From: Lysinibacillus pakistanensis | GTDB lineage: Bacteria; Bacillota; Bacilli; Bacillales_A; Planococcaceae | Length of the DNA stretch: 64,000 nt | Direction: 5' to 3' | Assembly (NCBI GenBank): GCA_001312325.1 | Contig: BBDJ01000006.1 | Span: 1 to 64,000, forward strand | Shown: in pieces, positions 21,665-32,124 of the stretch | Layout of the letters: each line of letters starts with the position of its first letter | How positions within the stretch are numbered: position 1 is the stretch's first letter | Translations under genes and position numbers: made by a program | The notes under the pieces: model-generated | The model's database searches: none | Seen by the model: the letters and a program-made list of their open reading frames with translations, nothing else | Told to the model about the DNA's origin: nothing

Positions 21665-21819
21665 CGAATACCCCCCTTTTTCTAATCAAATATAGTACAG
21701 TCTATCACAAAGAAAAATGGTTTGCTAATAGTTAGGATTACACGAAATAGTGGACCAATGGTTTATTCTTAAACTACTAAATGACAAATATTTTGCAATA
21801 ATAATGTAGTGTTCAATTT

Positions 21820-21860
21820 GTAAATTCCACAAGTTTTTTTTGTGGAATTTACTTTTTTTT
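21820..21860 (+). terminator. orphan terminator-like hairpin in the leader of the U32 operon
   Basis: Arms GTAAATTCCACAA and TTGTGGAATTTAC (13 bp, perfect) with a short loop, followed by eight T in plus orientation. No plus-strand gene lies upstream for over 2 kb, as the neighbouring MFS gene is divergent, so this would terminate only a leader transcript. The region 21665-22067 otherwise holds only AT-rich sequence with no gene. Confidence 0.7.
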
Positions 21861-22067
21861 CTTGTATTGAATTAGGGGTTACATCATTTGTTCTTATGTT
21901 AATCTTTTTATATCAACTATATTACAAAATTTGTAATAATTAGTGATTGGTATATGGTTGATGTACCTTTAATAATTCCTGTGTAACGGCTTACTATTGG
22001 TTCTTTATTAGGCAATCATAAGCTGAGAATCCGAGAGAAATTGATATTAAAAAGGAGAGGAAATGAA

Positions 22068-23247
22068 ATGGTAACTATTCAAGCAGCAATGGAAAATTTA
22101 AAAGAATTAGGTATTAATCCAGTTACAGCAGTCATTGGGTCAACTCAACAGTTATTTCAGTGGGATGAAGAAAAAGTTAATGAATTAAAGGGTTATTTAA
22201 TCTCCCAAAATTTTAAATATCATTATGAAAACAATAGCTTTTATCGAATGCTATGCGAGGATAGCGGTGTAACACCTGCAGATGTACAAAGTTTAGGTGA
22301 TATACAAAAAAATCCCACTTATCCCAGTAACAAGCTTTAAAAGACCTGACTCTCATTTATTATTATCAACATCTTTAGAGAATATTGAATTTGAAATGCG
22401 AAGTACAGGAACTAGTGGTATCCCAAGTATATCAAGAAGGGATGCGGAAACATTAAACAATTGCGTATTTAGTATATATGCAATGTATAGAGAGATGTTC
22501 GCTTTCTCTCGTGGTGCTGGTCTCTTCTTATTCCCATCTCCAGAAGAAATGCCAGAGATGGGAATGGTAAAAGTACTAAACATGCTCTCAGGCTTGTTTG
22601 ACGCAACACGATGTCTTGTTAAGAGAGCATCCTTCAAACCTAAAGAGGCAATAGAAACTTTAGAAAAATGGCAAAACATTCATACGCGGCACATCATAGG
22701 ACCACCATTTTTAATTTATAAATTGGTTAATTATTTAAAAACAAATAATATTCATTTGAAGTTGGATCAAAAGACGATGATTATCAATCTAGGGGGCTGG
22801 AAACGCTTCTCTGGTATGGAGATACCTCGAGAACAATACAATAAAGAATGTGCTGAATTTTTAGGTATTCCTGAAGAAAATATTAGAGATATGTATGGAT
22901 TGGTTGAATCCAATATCTTAGCTATCGAGTGTGAGAAGCATTCTAAGCATGTACCACCTTGGGTTCATTTTTCATTAAGAAATCCCAAAAATTTAGCTGA
23001 AGAGGTGCCACAAGGAAAAAGAGGTGTTTTAGCTATATTTGACCCTACGTCCTTGTCATATCCAGGATTTATTCAAACAGAGGATTTAGTGTATTTAAAA
23101 AAGGAAAATACGTGCGAGTGCGGAAGAAACGGTCAAAAGGTGGTATACCTTTCTAGAGTAGCGGGTGCAGAAATTGGTTGCTGTGCTATTAATTTAGAGA
23201 AGCATATGGATGCCGCAGAAGCTAAAAGTGAAATGGCAGAAGTTTAA
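22068..23247 (+). CDS. LuxE/acyl-protein-synthetase-like adenylating enzyme (one frameshift)
   Basis: About 392 residues. The ANL-type adenylation motifs of the LuxE (acyl-protein synthetase)/PaaK group are visible: MRSTGTSGIPS (phosphate loop), the segment LGGWKRFSG, DMYGLVESN, and PGFIQTEDLVYL. LuxE-family enzymes activate an acyl group with ATP and pass it to a protein thiol. A CxC pair in NTCECGRNG lies near the C-terminus. The 7-A run at 22306-22312 is the only break. Start ATG at 22068 after AAAGGAGAGG. First gene of an apparently single operon reaching MFS at 29577. Probably activates a carboxylic acid building block; substrate unknown. Confidence 0.75.
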
Positions 23248-23261
23248 GAGAGGATCTAAAC

Positions 23262-23615
23262 ATGTACAATTCTATCATTGTTGATTATTTTAGCAACCCT
23301 CGACATTCAGGTGAACTAACTGATGCAAATATGGAATTAAAAATTGGTAACTCTGTTTGTGGGGATACAATTTTCATGAGTGTAAAGGTAGAAGATGGGG
23401 AAATACTCGATGCAAAATATAAAGCATATGGTTGTGCAACATCTTTAGCAACAGCTGATATATTTGCAGAATTTATCATTAATAAATCAATAGAAGAAAT
23501 TAAGCAGCAACCACAACATGAGATTGATAAAATGCTAGGGGAGTTGGAGCCTCCTCAAATGCATTGTTTAAATATTTTACATGAGTTATTTGAGCAAATA
23601 CGTTCGGCAGCTTAG
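23262..23615 (+). CDS. IscU/NifU-type Fe-S cluster scaffold
   Basis: Intact 117-residue IscU-fold scaffold. The three cluster ligands are in place: Cys33 in NSVCGD, Cys58 in YGCATSLATAD and Cys102 in QMHCLN, with the opening DYFSNPRHSG. It assembles transient Fe-S clusters from sulfur supplied by a cysteine desulfurase, here the next gene, and hands them to apoproteins. It is not in a SUF or ISC housekeeping operon but embedded among U32 and acyl-activation genes, so it is likely dedicated to those. Ribosome site AGAGGATC before the ATG; the following gene starts 9 bp downstream. Confidence 0.88.
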   Translation: MYNSIIVDYFSNPRHSGELTDANMELKIGNSVCGDTIFMSVKVEDGEILDAKYKAYGCATSLATADIFAEFIINKSIEEIKQQPQHEIDKMLGELEPPQMHCLNILHELFEQIRSAA

Positions 23616-23624
23616 GAGGCTTTT

Positions 23625-24795
23625 ATGATAGGAAGGTATTTTGATTATAATGCCACTACTCCTCTTCGGGAGGAAGTGGCTTCTACTATGATAGAAAATA
23701 TAATGCTATTTGGTAATCCCTCTAGCACCCACTCCTTTGGGCAGTTAGCGAAATTAAAAATGGAAGAGGCACGCTTACATGTTGCTACATTAATTAATGC
23801 AGAAGAAACAGATATATTTTTTTACTTCTGGTGGTACAGAGTCGATTAACACTGCATTGAAAGGACATTTCTTGTCAAATGATAAGCGCCCCTTTCATAT
23901 CATCACTTCTAAAATTGAGCATGCTGCAACCTTAGAAGTATGTCGATATTTATCTACCCTTGGTGCTGAAATTACCTATTTACCTGTTGATACGAATGGC
24001 TTCATAGCTATTGAAGATTTAAAAAAACGCTATACAAGAGAATACAGCGCTTGTTTCAATCATGTTTGCCAACAATGAAATTGGCTCAATTCAACCAATT
24101 CAAGAGATGGTGAGAGTTGTTAAAAATATCAATAGCAATATTATCTTTCATGTTGATGCTGTACAGGTGATAGCAAAATCCAGATTGATGTACGGGACTT
24201 AGGAGTGGATGCATTATCGATGGCTGCCCATAAAATATATGGTCCTAAGGGCACAGGTGCATTGTACTTGAAAAACGGTGAACGTAAATTAGATCAGCTT
24301 CTTCATGGCGGTGGACAAGAAAAAGGTTTTCGTGGTGGCACAGAAAATCTATTAGCTATTATTGGTTTTGGTAAAGCCTGCGAAATGGCAAAAGAAGAGC
24401 TAATGCAAAATGCTAATAAAATAATCGCATTAAGATCCTATTTCCTAGATAAATTAGAAAATTCGATTGAACACTATGAAATTAATGGGCCTGTGTTAGG
24501 TGAGGATTTATTACAAAATACTATTAATATATCTTTTCTGAATATTCGAGCAGAAGCATTAGCGGTTCTATTAAGTCAAACATATGGTATTGCAGTATCT
24601 ATTGGCTCTGCCTGTAGTGCTGATAAGGCTAATTTATCTCATGTATTGTTAGCACTCGGCCTGTCTGAAGATCGAATAAAATCGTCTATTCGTATTAGTT
24701 TTGGTAATTACACGGATTACAAGGATATTGATTATTTTATGGAAAGTCTTAAAGCATCTGTTAACCGTCTACGAAGTATGCTCCCTGTTGGATAG
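23625..24795 (+). CDS. NifS/IscS-type cysteine desulfurase (three frameshifts)
   Basis: About 390 residues. PLP lysine in MAAHKIYGPKG, the substrate-binding GGGQEKGFRGGTENL, the HVDAVQ aspartate-containing segment, and the catalytic cysteine in SIGSACSADKANLSHVL (a class I enzyme with the flexible loop). Liberates sulfur from cysteine as an enzyme persulfide, for the adjacent scaffold. Breaks: 7-T run 23817-23823, 7-A run 24021-24027, and a missing G near 24166. The TAGGAGG ribosome site overlaps the stop of the scaffold gene, consistent with coupled expression. Confidence 0.88.
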
Positions 24796-24810
24796 AAAGG
24801 AAGCGATAAG

Positions 24811-25767
24811 ATGGAGAATTTAAAAATCGTAGCACCTGTGCGATCAAAATTTATGATGGAAGAAATGATAGAGGCCGGTGCCAATGAAATATATTTTGGC
24901 GTTTCAACTCCGCTTTTTCAACAGCTATCATTTGATAACAAATTTCAAACAGTAGCAGATTATCCTGCTCACTTTTCAGATTGGGAGGAAATAGACGACA
25001 TAATTGCTTTAGCAAAAGCAAACAATCTTAGAGTTATATTTATGGCCAATACTCCATACATCCCAACTGGCTTTGAAAAAGACTATCAAAAGCATGTTAA
25101 TAGAGCACTTGAAAAAGGTGTAGATGCTATAACAATATCTTCAATACAATCCTGTCATTTACTTAATTCTTTGGAAAAGAACATCCAAATTATTTCAGGC
25201 TCACAATTAGCACCAGTTAATAAATATGGAGCCGAGCTATTGAAGGAATCAGGTGTCAAAAGGATAACATTGTCGCAATCAATGACATTAGAAGAAATTC
25301 ACGAACTTCGGGATTTAGAGATGGAACTGATGATTACAGGGAATTTTGGCACTGGCAGTATGGCTGGGAACTGTCGTTTATGGGAAAGCCCAAATAATCT
25401 TGAAATTGGGGAAGGGATCAGAACTCTATATCGAGTTTTATCTCCATTAAACACACACAGTAATCAGCAGCATTTTTTAGATAGTGCAACTGATTGTAGT
25501 TTGTGTAATCTAGAAGATCTAGTTTCTGCTGGTGTTACTGCCATAAAATTTCTTGGAAGGGAAGCCCCTAATCCAGTGACATTAGCGATGGTTGTGAATA
25601 TATTTAATGAATGGCGAGAAATGGGTATTTCAGGCTTATCAATAGATCAAAAGATGAAAATAACGGAGCAGGAGCAGCTCATGTGGGTCATGAAATGGGT
25701 GCCACGCTTTTGTGAAAAATGTCGATGTACTTATAAACCAACTGCAATTACAAAAACATACATTTAG
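24811..25767 (+). CDS. peptidase U32-family protein, Cys-rich (U32-A)
   Basis: Intact 318-residue protein with the U32 TIM-barrel-type opening (KIVAPVRSKFMMEEMIEAGANEIYFGV) and the family core MELMITGNFGTGSMAGNCRL. Cysteines at 188, 229, 232, 301, 304 and 306 could ligate a cluster. Although named peptidases, characterised U32 proteins such as UbiU, UbiV, RlhA and TrhP are Fe-S proteins used in oxygen-independent hydroxylation. A dedicated scaffold and desulfurase immediately upstream fits an Fe-S role. GGAAG ribosome site, 15 bp after nifS. Substrate unknown. Confidence 0.8.
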   Translation: MENLKIVAPVRSKFMMEEMIEAGANEIYFGVSTPLFQQLSFDNKFQTVADYPAHFSDWEEIDDIIALAKANNLRVIFMANTPYIPTGFEKDYQKHVNRALEKGVDAITISSIQSCHLLNSLEKNIQIISGSQLAPVNKYGAELLKESGVKRITLSQSMTLEEIHELRDLEMELMITGNFGTGSMAGNCRLWESPNNLEIGEGIRTLYRVLSPLNTHSNQQHFLDSATDCSLCNLEDLVSAGVTAIKFLGREAPNPVTLAMVVNIFNEWREMGISGLSIDQKMKITEQEQLMWVMKWVPRFCEKCRCTYKPTAITKTYI

Positions 25768-25778
25768 GTGATGCATAA

Positions 25779-26656
25779 TTGAAAACACCAGTAAAAGAGC
25801 TAAGAATTCATCATGATTATTTATTTACATTAACGGATGAAGTATTAGACAGTTATCAAATTGTTTCTTTAGGGCATTCAGGCTGCCATTATAAAATGGT
25901 TGGTCTTGAAGATCAGCATGTACAATTTTTATTGGAACGCGATAAAAAAAATGAAAATTGAAATGCCTATATTGTTTGAAGCCTCGATGAAAAGATTTAT
26001 TGCAGAAATGCAGCGCTTTTTCCATTATGAGCTAAATTTGATTGTCAATGATTGGGGAACAATGCGTTATTTAGCTCAACAGTCTTTACCTCCAAACATC
26101 TCTTTATCATTAGGTAGGCAACTAATTTTTAGCTATGGGAACTGCCCATGGTATGAAGATATTTTGCAATATGAAGAGCAGGCGACGAAGGAACAATTTT
26201 TACAATTAAATATTGCCAATCCATCTATGATCAGGCTTATGAAAGAAAATGGTGTTACGGAAATTGATGTAGATGTCAATATTCATATGGAAAATTCTGT
26301 GCAATTGCTTAGAGATGAAGGAATTAAAGTAAATGGCTTTTTAAATTATCCATTGGTGTCCACTTCTAGATCCTGTCACACACTTCGACTTCATGCAGAG
26401 CAAATTGGAAAATGCCAACATTTATGTAATAGTGGTATCTTAATCGAGCCAAGAGAACGATGGAATCGATTTGAGGATACAACCATTAAGATTTCAAGAG
26501 AAGGTCGAGAAAAAAATAGGGAATCTTATTATTTATGGAAATATGGTAGTTCAGGATATGAAGAAACTAAACGAAAGCATACCTTTTGAAGTGGATTCAT
26601 TATGCGATGATGCCAGATTTTCACCCATACTATTAAAAGAGGAGGCAATAAATTGA
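25779..26656 (+). CDS. second U32-like protein, divergent (U32-B, two frameshifts)
   Basis: About 290 residues. It opens VKELRIHHDYLFTLTDEVLD and contains NGVTEIDVDVNIHMENSVQLLRDEGIKVNGF, a barrel strand-helix pattern like the UbiV partner of U32 pairs, and a cysteine cluster SRSCHTLRLHAEQIGKCQHLC late in the chain. Breaks are the A runs 25944-25951 and 26510-26516; correction extends the chain to a TGA overlapping the TTG of the next gene. A pair of unequal U32 proteins in tandem is the UbiU-UbiV arrangement, suggesting a heterodimer. TTG start with a weak GGTGATG site. Confidence 0.65.
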
Positions 26657-27816
26657 GTACTATACAAGAAAAAAATTTTACGCAAGATCTTTTGACGAAA
26701 TTGGATGATATTATCGTTGATTTTGTTGCCCCAAATGCTGCACGAATTGATAGAGAACGAGAGTTTCCAAGAGAAAATATTACCGAGCTTGGACGGGAGG
26801 GTTTTTTTTAGGCTTAATCATTCCTCAGCAGTTGGGCGGTTTAGAGGCTCCATTATCCCTTTATAAAGAAACAGTGATTAGACTGGCTCAAGCTTGTGCT
26901 TCTACAGCACTTGTCTATGTGCAACATATGTCAGCAGTTTCTATTTTATTGTATGGAAAAGAAAATGATTATATAAAAAATATTTTAAGTAATATAGGTA
27001 AAGGTCAATGTCTTACGACAATTGCACTAAGTGAAGCTGGATCTGGCTGTTATTTTTTTCTTACCAGTTAGTCAGGTAAATGAAACTGACAAAGGGCTTC
27101 GATTAAAGACCAATAAAATTATGGTGACTAGTGCTGGAGAGGCAGATGTGTATGTCATTAACTCTAAAGCGACTTTCGCGAAGAATTCAATGCAAAGTAA
27201 TTTCTTTGCTGTAGCTAGCGAATATAATGGCATTGAGGTTGGTGGGAAATGGGAAGGTATGGGACTAAGAGGAAATCAAAGTGCACCATTAACTATAGAT
27301 ACTTACTTAAATAAACAGATGCTAATTGGTGAAGAAGGAGAAGGCTTTAAAATTACCCGTGAGGCCCTGCTTCCAATGGGGCAAATTGGAATTTCAGCAG
27401 TCAATATTGGGATCGCCAAGGCAATATACAATGAATCGGTAAATTATGTGAAGAAACGATTTTATACACATATCAATACAAATCTTTCTGATTTTCAAAG
27501 TATTCAGCAAATGATCGGAGAAATAAAGGTACTATGCGATCAGGCAGAGACAGCGTTAAATGTATTTGTTCAACGGATGGAGAACAAGGAAGTTGATATG
27601 GTCAGTACATTAGAGGTTAAGGTAATGGCCTGTCAAACAGTATTACAGGTGGCAGAATTAGGCTTAAAAGTTTGTGGAGGGCATGCCTATTCCGCTAATA
27701 CACCGATTGAGAGGTATATTCGGGATAGTATGGCAGGAACAGTCATGGGACCGACGCCAGATGTTCTAAAGGAATTGATTGGGAAAATTGTATTGGATGT
27801 CCCGACTCAATTATAA
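26653..27816 (+). CDS. acyl-CoA-dehydrogenase-fold flavoprotein (two frameshifts)
   Basis: About 388 residues. N-terminal helical domain, middle beta domain (TIALSEAGSG, then GGKWEGMGLRGNQSAPL) and C-terminal four-helix domain ending GGHAYSANTPIERYIRDSMAG. The usual catalytic glutamate region near the end (EGT-type motif) is replaced by TVMGPTPDVLKELIG, so this may not be an ordinary dehydrogenase. FAD-dependent oxidation of an activated acyl substrate is the family role. Breaks at the T runs 26812-26819 and 27053-27059. TTG start after AGAGGAGG overlaps the U32-B stop by 4 bp. Confidence 0.8.
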
Positions 27817-27846
27817 ATTCATGGAACAGATGAAAGAGGGTAGACA

Positions 27847-29577
27847 ATGTCAAATCAAAATAAGCCTATATACGGGGGTATGAAGCAGGTATTAGCGGTA
27901 AGCCTTGGTTTATTTTTAGTTTTTTTAGACAGTACCGTAGTAAATATTTCACTCCCTAATATTATGAATGATTATGAAATTAATTTAAGTGTCGCTTCTT
28001 GGATTATCAATTCTTTTGTGCTAACGCTCGCTATTTTATTAATTACTTTAGGAAAAATTGCAGATTTTTTTTGGCAGAAGAAAAATCTTTTTAATTGGCG
28101 TTATTATATTTGCCATAAGCTCATTATTATGTGGAATGGCCCCTACTGTAGAAGTTTTAATTGCTGCTAGAGTTTTACAAGGCATTGGAGGGGCAATGAT
28201 TATCCCAACTAGTATGATGCTAGTAAGGACAGCGGTACCAGCAGAAAAAAATGGGGCTTGCCATGGGAATATGGGGAGCTGTTGGTGCACTTGCTGTAGC
28301 TATTGGTCCTAGTCTTGGAGGTGTAGTGACAGATTTTATTAATTGGCGTTGGATCTTTTATATCAATGTTCCAATTATTATTGTAGCCTTTCCATTTATC
28401 CTATTAGCTTTTAAAGGATTTAAAGATATCAAATCTCCATTTAAATTAGATGTGCTAGGTATGTTAGTCATTAGCGTGGCACTCTATTTTTTTAACTTAT
28501 GCAATATTGCAGGGTGAGAAATTAGGGTGGAATTCAACGACAATATATATTTACTTTTCAATAAGTATCTTAGCCACACTATTATTTATTTTTATAGAAA
28601 AGCGGGCAAAGGTGCCATTAGTGGATTTTTCAATATTTAACAATAAACATTATTTGGGTGGCATTCTATCTAATTTTTTTAGGTGGCATTTTGTTAATGG
28701 GTACTTTAATTTTGTTACCTGTTTATCTGACACAAGTAAAAGATTTCACAACTCTTTATGCATCATTTCTTATTACACCTTTATCGGCAGTCATGTTAAT
28801 CGTAGCACCAATCGTAGGGAGAATAATCGATAAAATTGGCTATCAAGTCCCAATGCTTTTTGGTTATGTTTTTACTGTCACAGGTTTTATTTTCCTCTTA
28901 AAATTAACACCAGATACTGAATTCCCAATGCTTATTACGATGATGTCCTTATTAGGTACTGGATTGGGTATCATCATGGTTACAAGTGTAACAGTGTGTA
29001 CGGTTTCTGTTTCAGAAAAGCATGTCTCTTTGGGATCAGGTATATTTGCGACAGCACGAAACCTTGGAGGTGCCCTAGGTGTATCTTTATTTGTTTCTAT
29101 TACTCTAAGTTTTTTTAAATCAATATGCAAACGATATAGTCAATGATGGTGTGGCACGATTTGAAAATAGTGAAATACCTGATGCCGTCAAGACGGTCGC
29201 TATTGACAATCTAAAGGGAAAAAAAAGATAGCTTTTTTGAAGGAGAGCAGAAAGTAGAGGATTTTAAGGTCTCTAAGGAAATGTCTGATCAATTTGTCGC
29301 AATGAAAATGGAAGAGGCATTAAAACAAAAGCCTAAAACCGTGGAGGTTAATGCTTCAGCAGATTTAGAAAAGAAAATAACTGCTATGGTAAATACTGAA
29401 ATTGAAAATATAGAAAAAGAAGTTAAAACTATTCAAAGTAATATCCGGAATGATGCGCAAGGGTATATTGTTGAGGCAATGACGAAAGCATTTTGGTGTG
29501 GATTATTGTTAACATGCCTTTTTAGTTTATCCTTGATTTTTTTAAGAAAGAAGCATATTGAAGAAGGCAATGTATAA
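27847..29577 (+). CDS. MFS transporter, DHA2 (EmrB/QacA, 14-TM) type (six frameshifts)
   Basis: About 575 residues. First helix LGLFLVFLDSTVVNISLP with the motif D1 aspartate, loop GKIADFFGRRK, motif C region GPSLGGVVTDFINWRWIFYINVP, and a second half with VGRIIDKIGY. Unlike most DHA2 members it has about 130 hydrophilic residues between helices 13 and 14 (QTIVNDGVARF to IRNDAQGYI), predicted extracytoplasmic. Breaks at 28065, 28245, 28487, 28674, 29110 and 29219, all 7-8 base runs. AGAGGGTAG before the ATG. Probable exporter for the product of the cluster. Confidence 0.85.
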
Positions 29578-29582
29578 CTAGT

Positions 29583-29612
29583 AATCGGTAGGGTGAAAAA
29601 TCCCTACCGATT
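29583..29612 (+). terminator. stem-loop after the U32 operon
   Basis: Perfect 11-bp arms AATCGGTAGGG and CCCTACCGATT with an 8-base loop, 6 bp after the MFS stop. There is no T run, so it may be a processing or stabilising stem. Confidence 0.55.
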
Positions 29613-29757
29613 CAAATTTATATCTTCTCTTAGTGACTAATCAATTTAATATACATACTTTGAATGATTAAAAATTATTAATCATAAGATATTCTAGTGT
29701 AAATGGATAATCATAGATATAATAGTAATATAAGGGTATTTAGAGAAGGAGAAAAGG

Positions 29758-30436
29758 GTGAATACTGATGATGAAATATTTGGAACCGACAGCATGCTAA
29801 ATTTTCAAGACGAAGCACTCCAGCAATTAGTAAAACAAAGAGGATGGAGTGACTTTGCGTATGAAGATCGAATTAAAGAAATTTATGATTTTGTAAGAAA
29901 TGAAATTAAGTTTGGCTATAATCGGACAGATGATATTCCCGCTTCTGAAGTATTGCGCGATGGATATGGGCAATGTAATACAAAAAGTACGCTTCTAATG
30001 GCTTTACTTAGAGCAGTTGGGATTCCTTGTAGAATACATGGATTCCTTATTGATAAAAAAAATGCAAAAGGGTGCTTTGACTGGCATTACTTATCTATTA
30101 GCACCAAGTAAAATTGTTCACGCTTGGACGGAGGTTCAATTACATGATGATTGGATTGTGTTAGAAGGTGTGATTATAGACGATTCGTATTTAAAGCAAG
30201 TGAAAAGTCGACTATGTAGCTTTAATGAAGGATTTATCGGTTATGGAATTTCAGTTAAGGATAAAGATAATATAAATCTCTGTTGGACTGGTGAAAGTGT
30301 ATATGTCCAAAGCTTTTCCATAACAGATGATTTAGGAATATTTGATAACCCAGATGATTTATTTAAGAAATATAACAATACGGATAGTAAGCTGAAAGAG
30401 ATATTGTTTAATAAAAAAAAGAAAGAAAATAAATAA
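29758..30436 (+). CDS. transglutaminase-like cysteine-protease-fold protein (one frameshift)
   Basis: About 226 residues with the transglutaminase-like triad: Cys in DGYGQCNTKSTLL, His in IVHAWTEVQL and Asp in the GVIIDDSYL region. No signal peptide, so cytosolic. Many members of this superfamily are proteases or amide-bond-forming enzymes, so the reaction cannot be named. An 8-A run around 30055-30062 breaks the chain. GTG start after GAGAAGGAG. It sits between the U32 operon and comQ, same strand as the operon, 180 bp downstream, possibly on its own promoter. Confidence 0.75.
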
Positions 30437-30474
30437 AAGGTTAGATATGTTGAGAGATCAGTGAAAAGGACATA

Positions 30475-30508
30475 CTCGCTTGAAATTGAAAGCGAGTATG
30501 TCCTTTTT
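30475..30508 (+). terminator. strong terminator after the transglutaminase-like gene
   Basis: Arms AAAGGACATACTCGCT and AGCGAGTATGTCCTTT (16 bp, perfect), T-rich on the plus strand and with a partial T tract on the minus strand, so it may serve convergent comQ too. Confidence 0.9.
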
Positions 30509-30513
30509 ATGCT

Positions 30514-31457
30514 TTAAATATTTATATTTAATAACTGCTCACGTGCTGCACTAGAGAGCGTCAAGTCATTAATACAAACTTGGAATTTATAGTAGAATAT
30601 TTTTTTCTAAAGCATGACAATATGGGATAGCTCCACCATTACGTACAATATCCATTAAATTTAATTTTTCAGATGCTGTTAAATGCATATATTGGGTTTT
30701 ACTTTGATAGTAATTTTTAATCGGTTGAAAATTATTATCCTCTATGCACAGATAGTAGAGAATTGGTAAATTAACCTTTTTAATATATAAATCATTGATT
30801 GAATGGTCTGTTAATAGATCATGAACATCGTTACGAATTTGAGCTACGATACCTAAGTAATTTGCATATGTTTTAATCGTTTGCAAGGTTTTTGGTGGAA
30901 TACTTCCGGCACCTAAAATACAAGCCAACTGTATAAGAGAGCCAGATTTTAGGCTAACCATTTCTAAATAATCGGATTCATTAGAAATACGGTTATGCAT
31001 ATCCTTTTGTTGACCATTGATTGATTGGAGCAATAATAATTGAATTTGTTGACTGATAAAGTTTCTAGCTTCCTCGCTGCAATTTAATAGCGTCACTTTA
31101 TGGAGAGCCGTTAATAAAAACCCAATAATAATATTTAAATTTTCCCCTAAATTAACGTTTGACCAAGGGTAAATCAATACATCCTCGTCCTGTATATCAT
31201 CTAATATATCTGCAGCTAATATGATAAGTTCTACAATGACTTGTAATTCTCTTTTTTTCCTCCGAATTTTGTTGCTCTCTAAAGATGGAATAATGAATTC
31301 CAGTTAATAAGGCAAAATTTAGACTTTGTTGAAATTTAAAATTTACATAGCTTTGAGCAAGCTGTTGCAAATAGACATCTGAAAAAGACTTTTCAATCAG
31401 TTGATTTGCTAATTCGGTTAATTTCTTCTGTAAATCCAAATCTTGAATTTTATTCAT
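30514..31457 (-). CDS. comQ: ComQ-type isoprenyl transferase for the ComX pheromone (two frameshifts)
   Basis: About 313 residues; B. subtilis ComQ is close to 300. Polyprenyl-synthetase fold: first Asp-rich motif in AADILDDIQDED and second in QIRNDVHDLLTD, the Mg-diphosphate sites. ComQ prenylates a tryptophan of the ComX precursor using farnesyl or geranyl diphosphate. Breaks: the 7-T run 31252-31258, and 30600-30606, where dropping one base extends the C-terminus past the early stop at 30587 to CINDLTLSSAAREQLLNINI, ending at 30514. The gene follows comA in the same direction, 18 bp apart. ComQ rather than a quinone-chain synthase is inferred from comA, comP and comX beside it. Confidence 0.82.
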
Positions 31458-31475
31458 TATGATACCTCCATCTTA

Positions 31476-32124
31476 TCAAAATTGAGCACGACTGTTACTT
31501 AAAATTTTTGCAACTGCCTCAGAACGAGAATTCACACATAACTTTTTATATATTTTAGTTAGATTATATTCAACAGCACGAATGCTCATAAAAAGTTCAT
31601 CTGCTATTTCTTTATTGCTGGCACCCTTAGCTAAACTTTCTAGAATATCCATCTCCTTTTGTGAAAATTGTTGTTGATGTTCAGCGACTAATAATCCTTG
31701 AGATATGTTAGACGGTAGCGAACGAATTAACATTTCCCTTGGAATCATTACATAGCCATTTAGTACAGCTTGAATATTTATCACCAGTTCCTGATAGGAT
31801 GCAGATTTGCTTATAATGCCGCAAATTCCCAACTCAATTAGAGTGTTCAACTGACAGGAATAATCAAATCCCGTATAGAGTATGATTTTAGCATCCGAAT
31901 GGGTAAGTAAGATTTTTTTTCGATAATTCGATGCCAGAGCAGTTAGGCATATTAATATCCAATAAATAAAGATCAAATGTTATTTTCTTAATGTCTTGTA
32001 TGACCTGCTGCCAATTTGATAGATAAGTAATATTATAATCTGTTACTTCCTCTAGTATATTCTTAGTACCGAGACCAACCATTGGATGGTCGTCTACAAT
32101 TAATAGCTGAATCAATGTTCTCAC
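31476..32124 (-). CDS. comA: ComA-type response regulator, NarL/FixJ family (one frameshift)
   Basis: About 216 residues (B. subtilis ComA 214). Receiver domain with acidic pocket DDHP, phospho-acceptor Asp56 in LLDINMP, then KIILYTGFD; C-terminal LuxR helix-turn-helix in KGASNKEIADELFMSIRAVEY. Several stretches follow ComA closely, such as GTKNILEE, GIELSKKIL and RAVEYNLTKIYKKL. An 8-T run at 31913-31920 breaks the frame after ELSKK. The GTG start overlaps the comP stop. Should be phosphorylated by ComP and bind TTGCGG-type sites, two of which lie before comX. Confidence 0.85.

Noticed and set aside
30587..30600. Stop at 30587 as the true end of comQ
   Set aside because: Removing one base from the 7-T run at 30600 extends the protein by a sequence-like tail to 30514, nearer the ComQ length.
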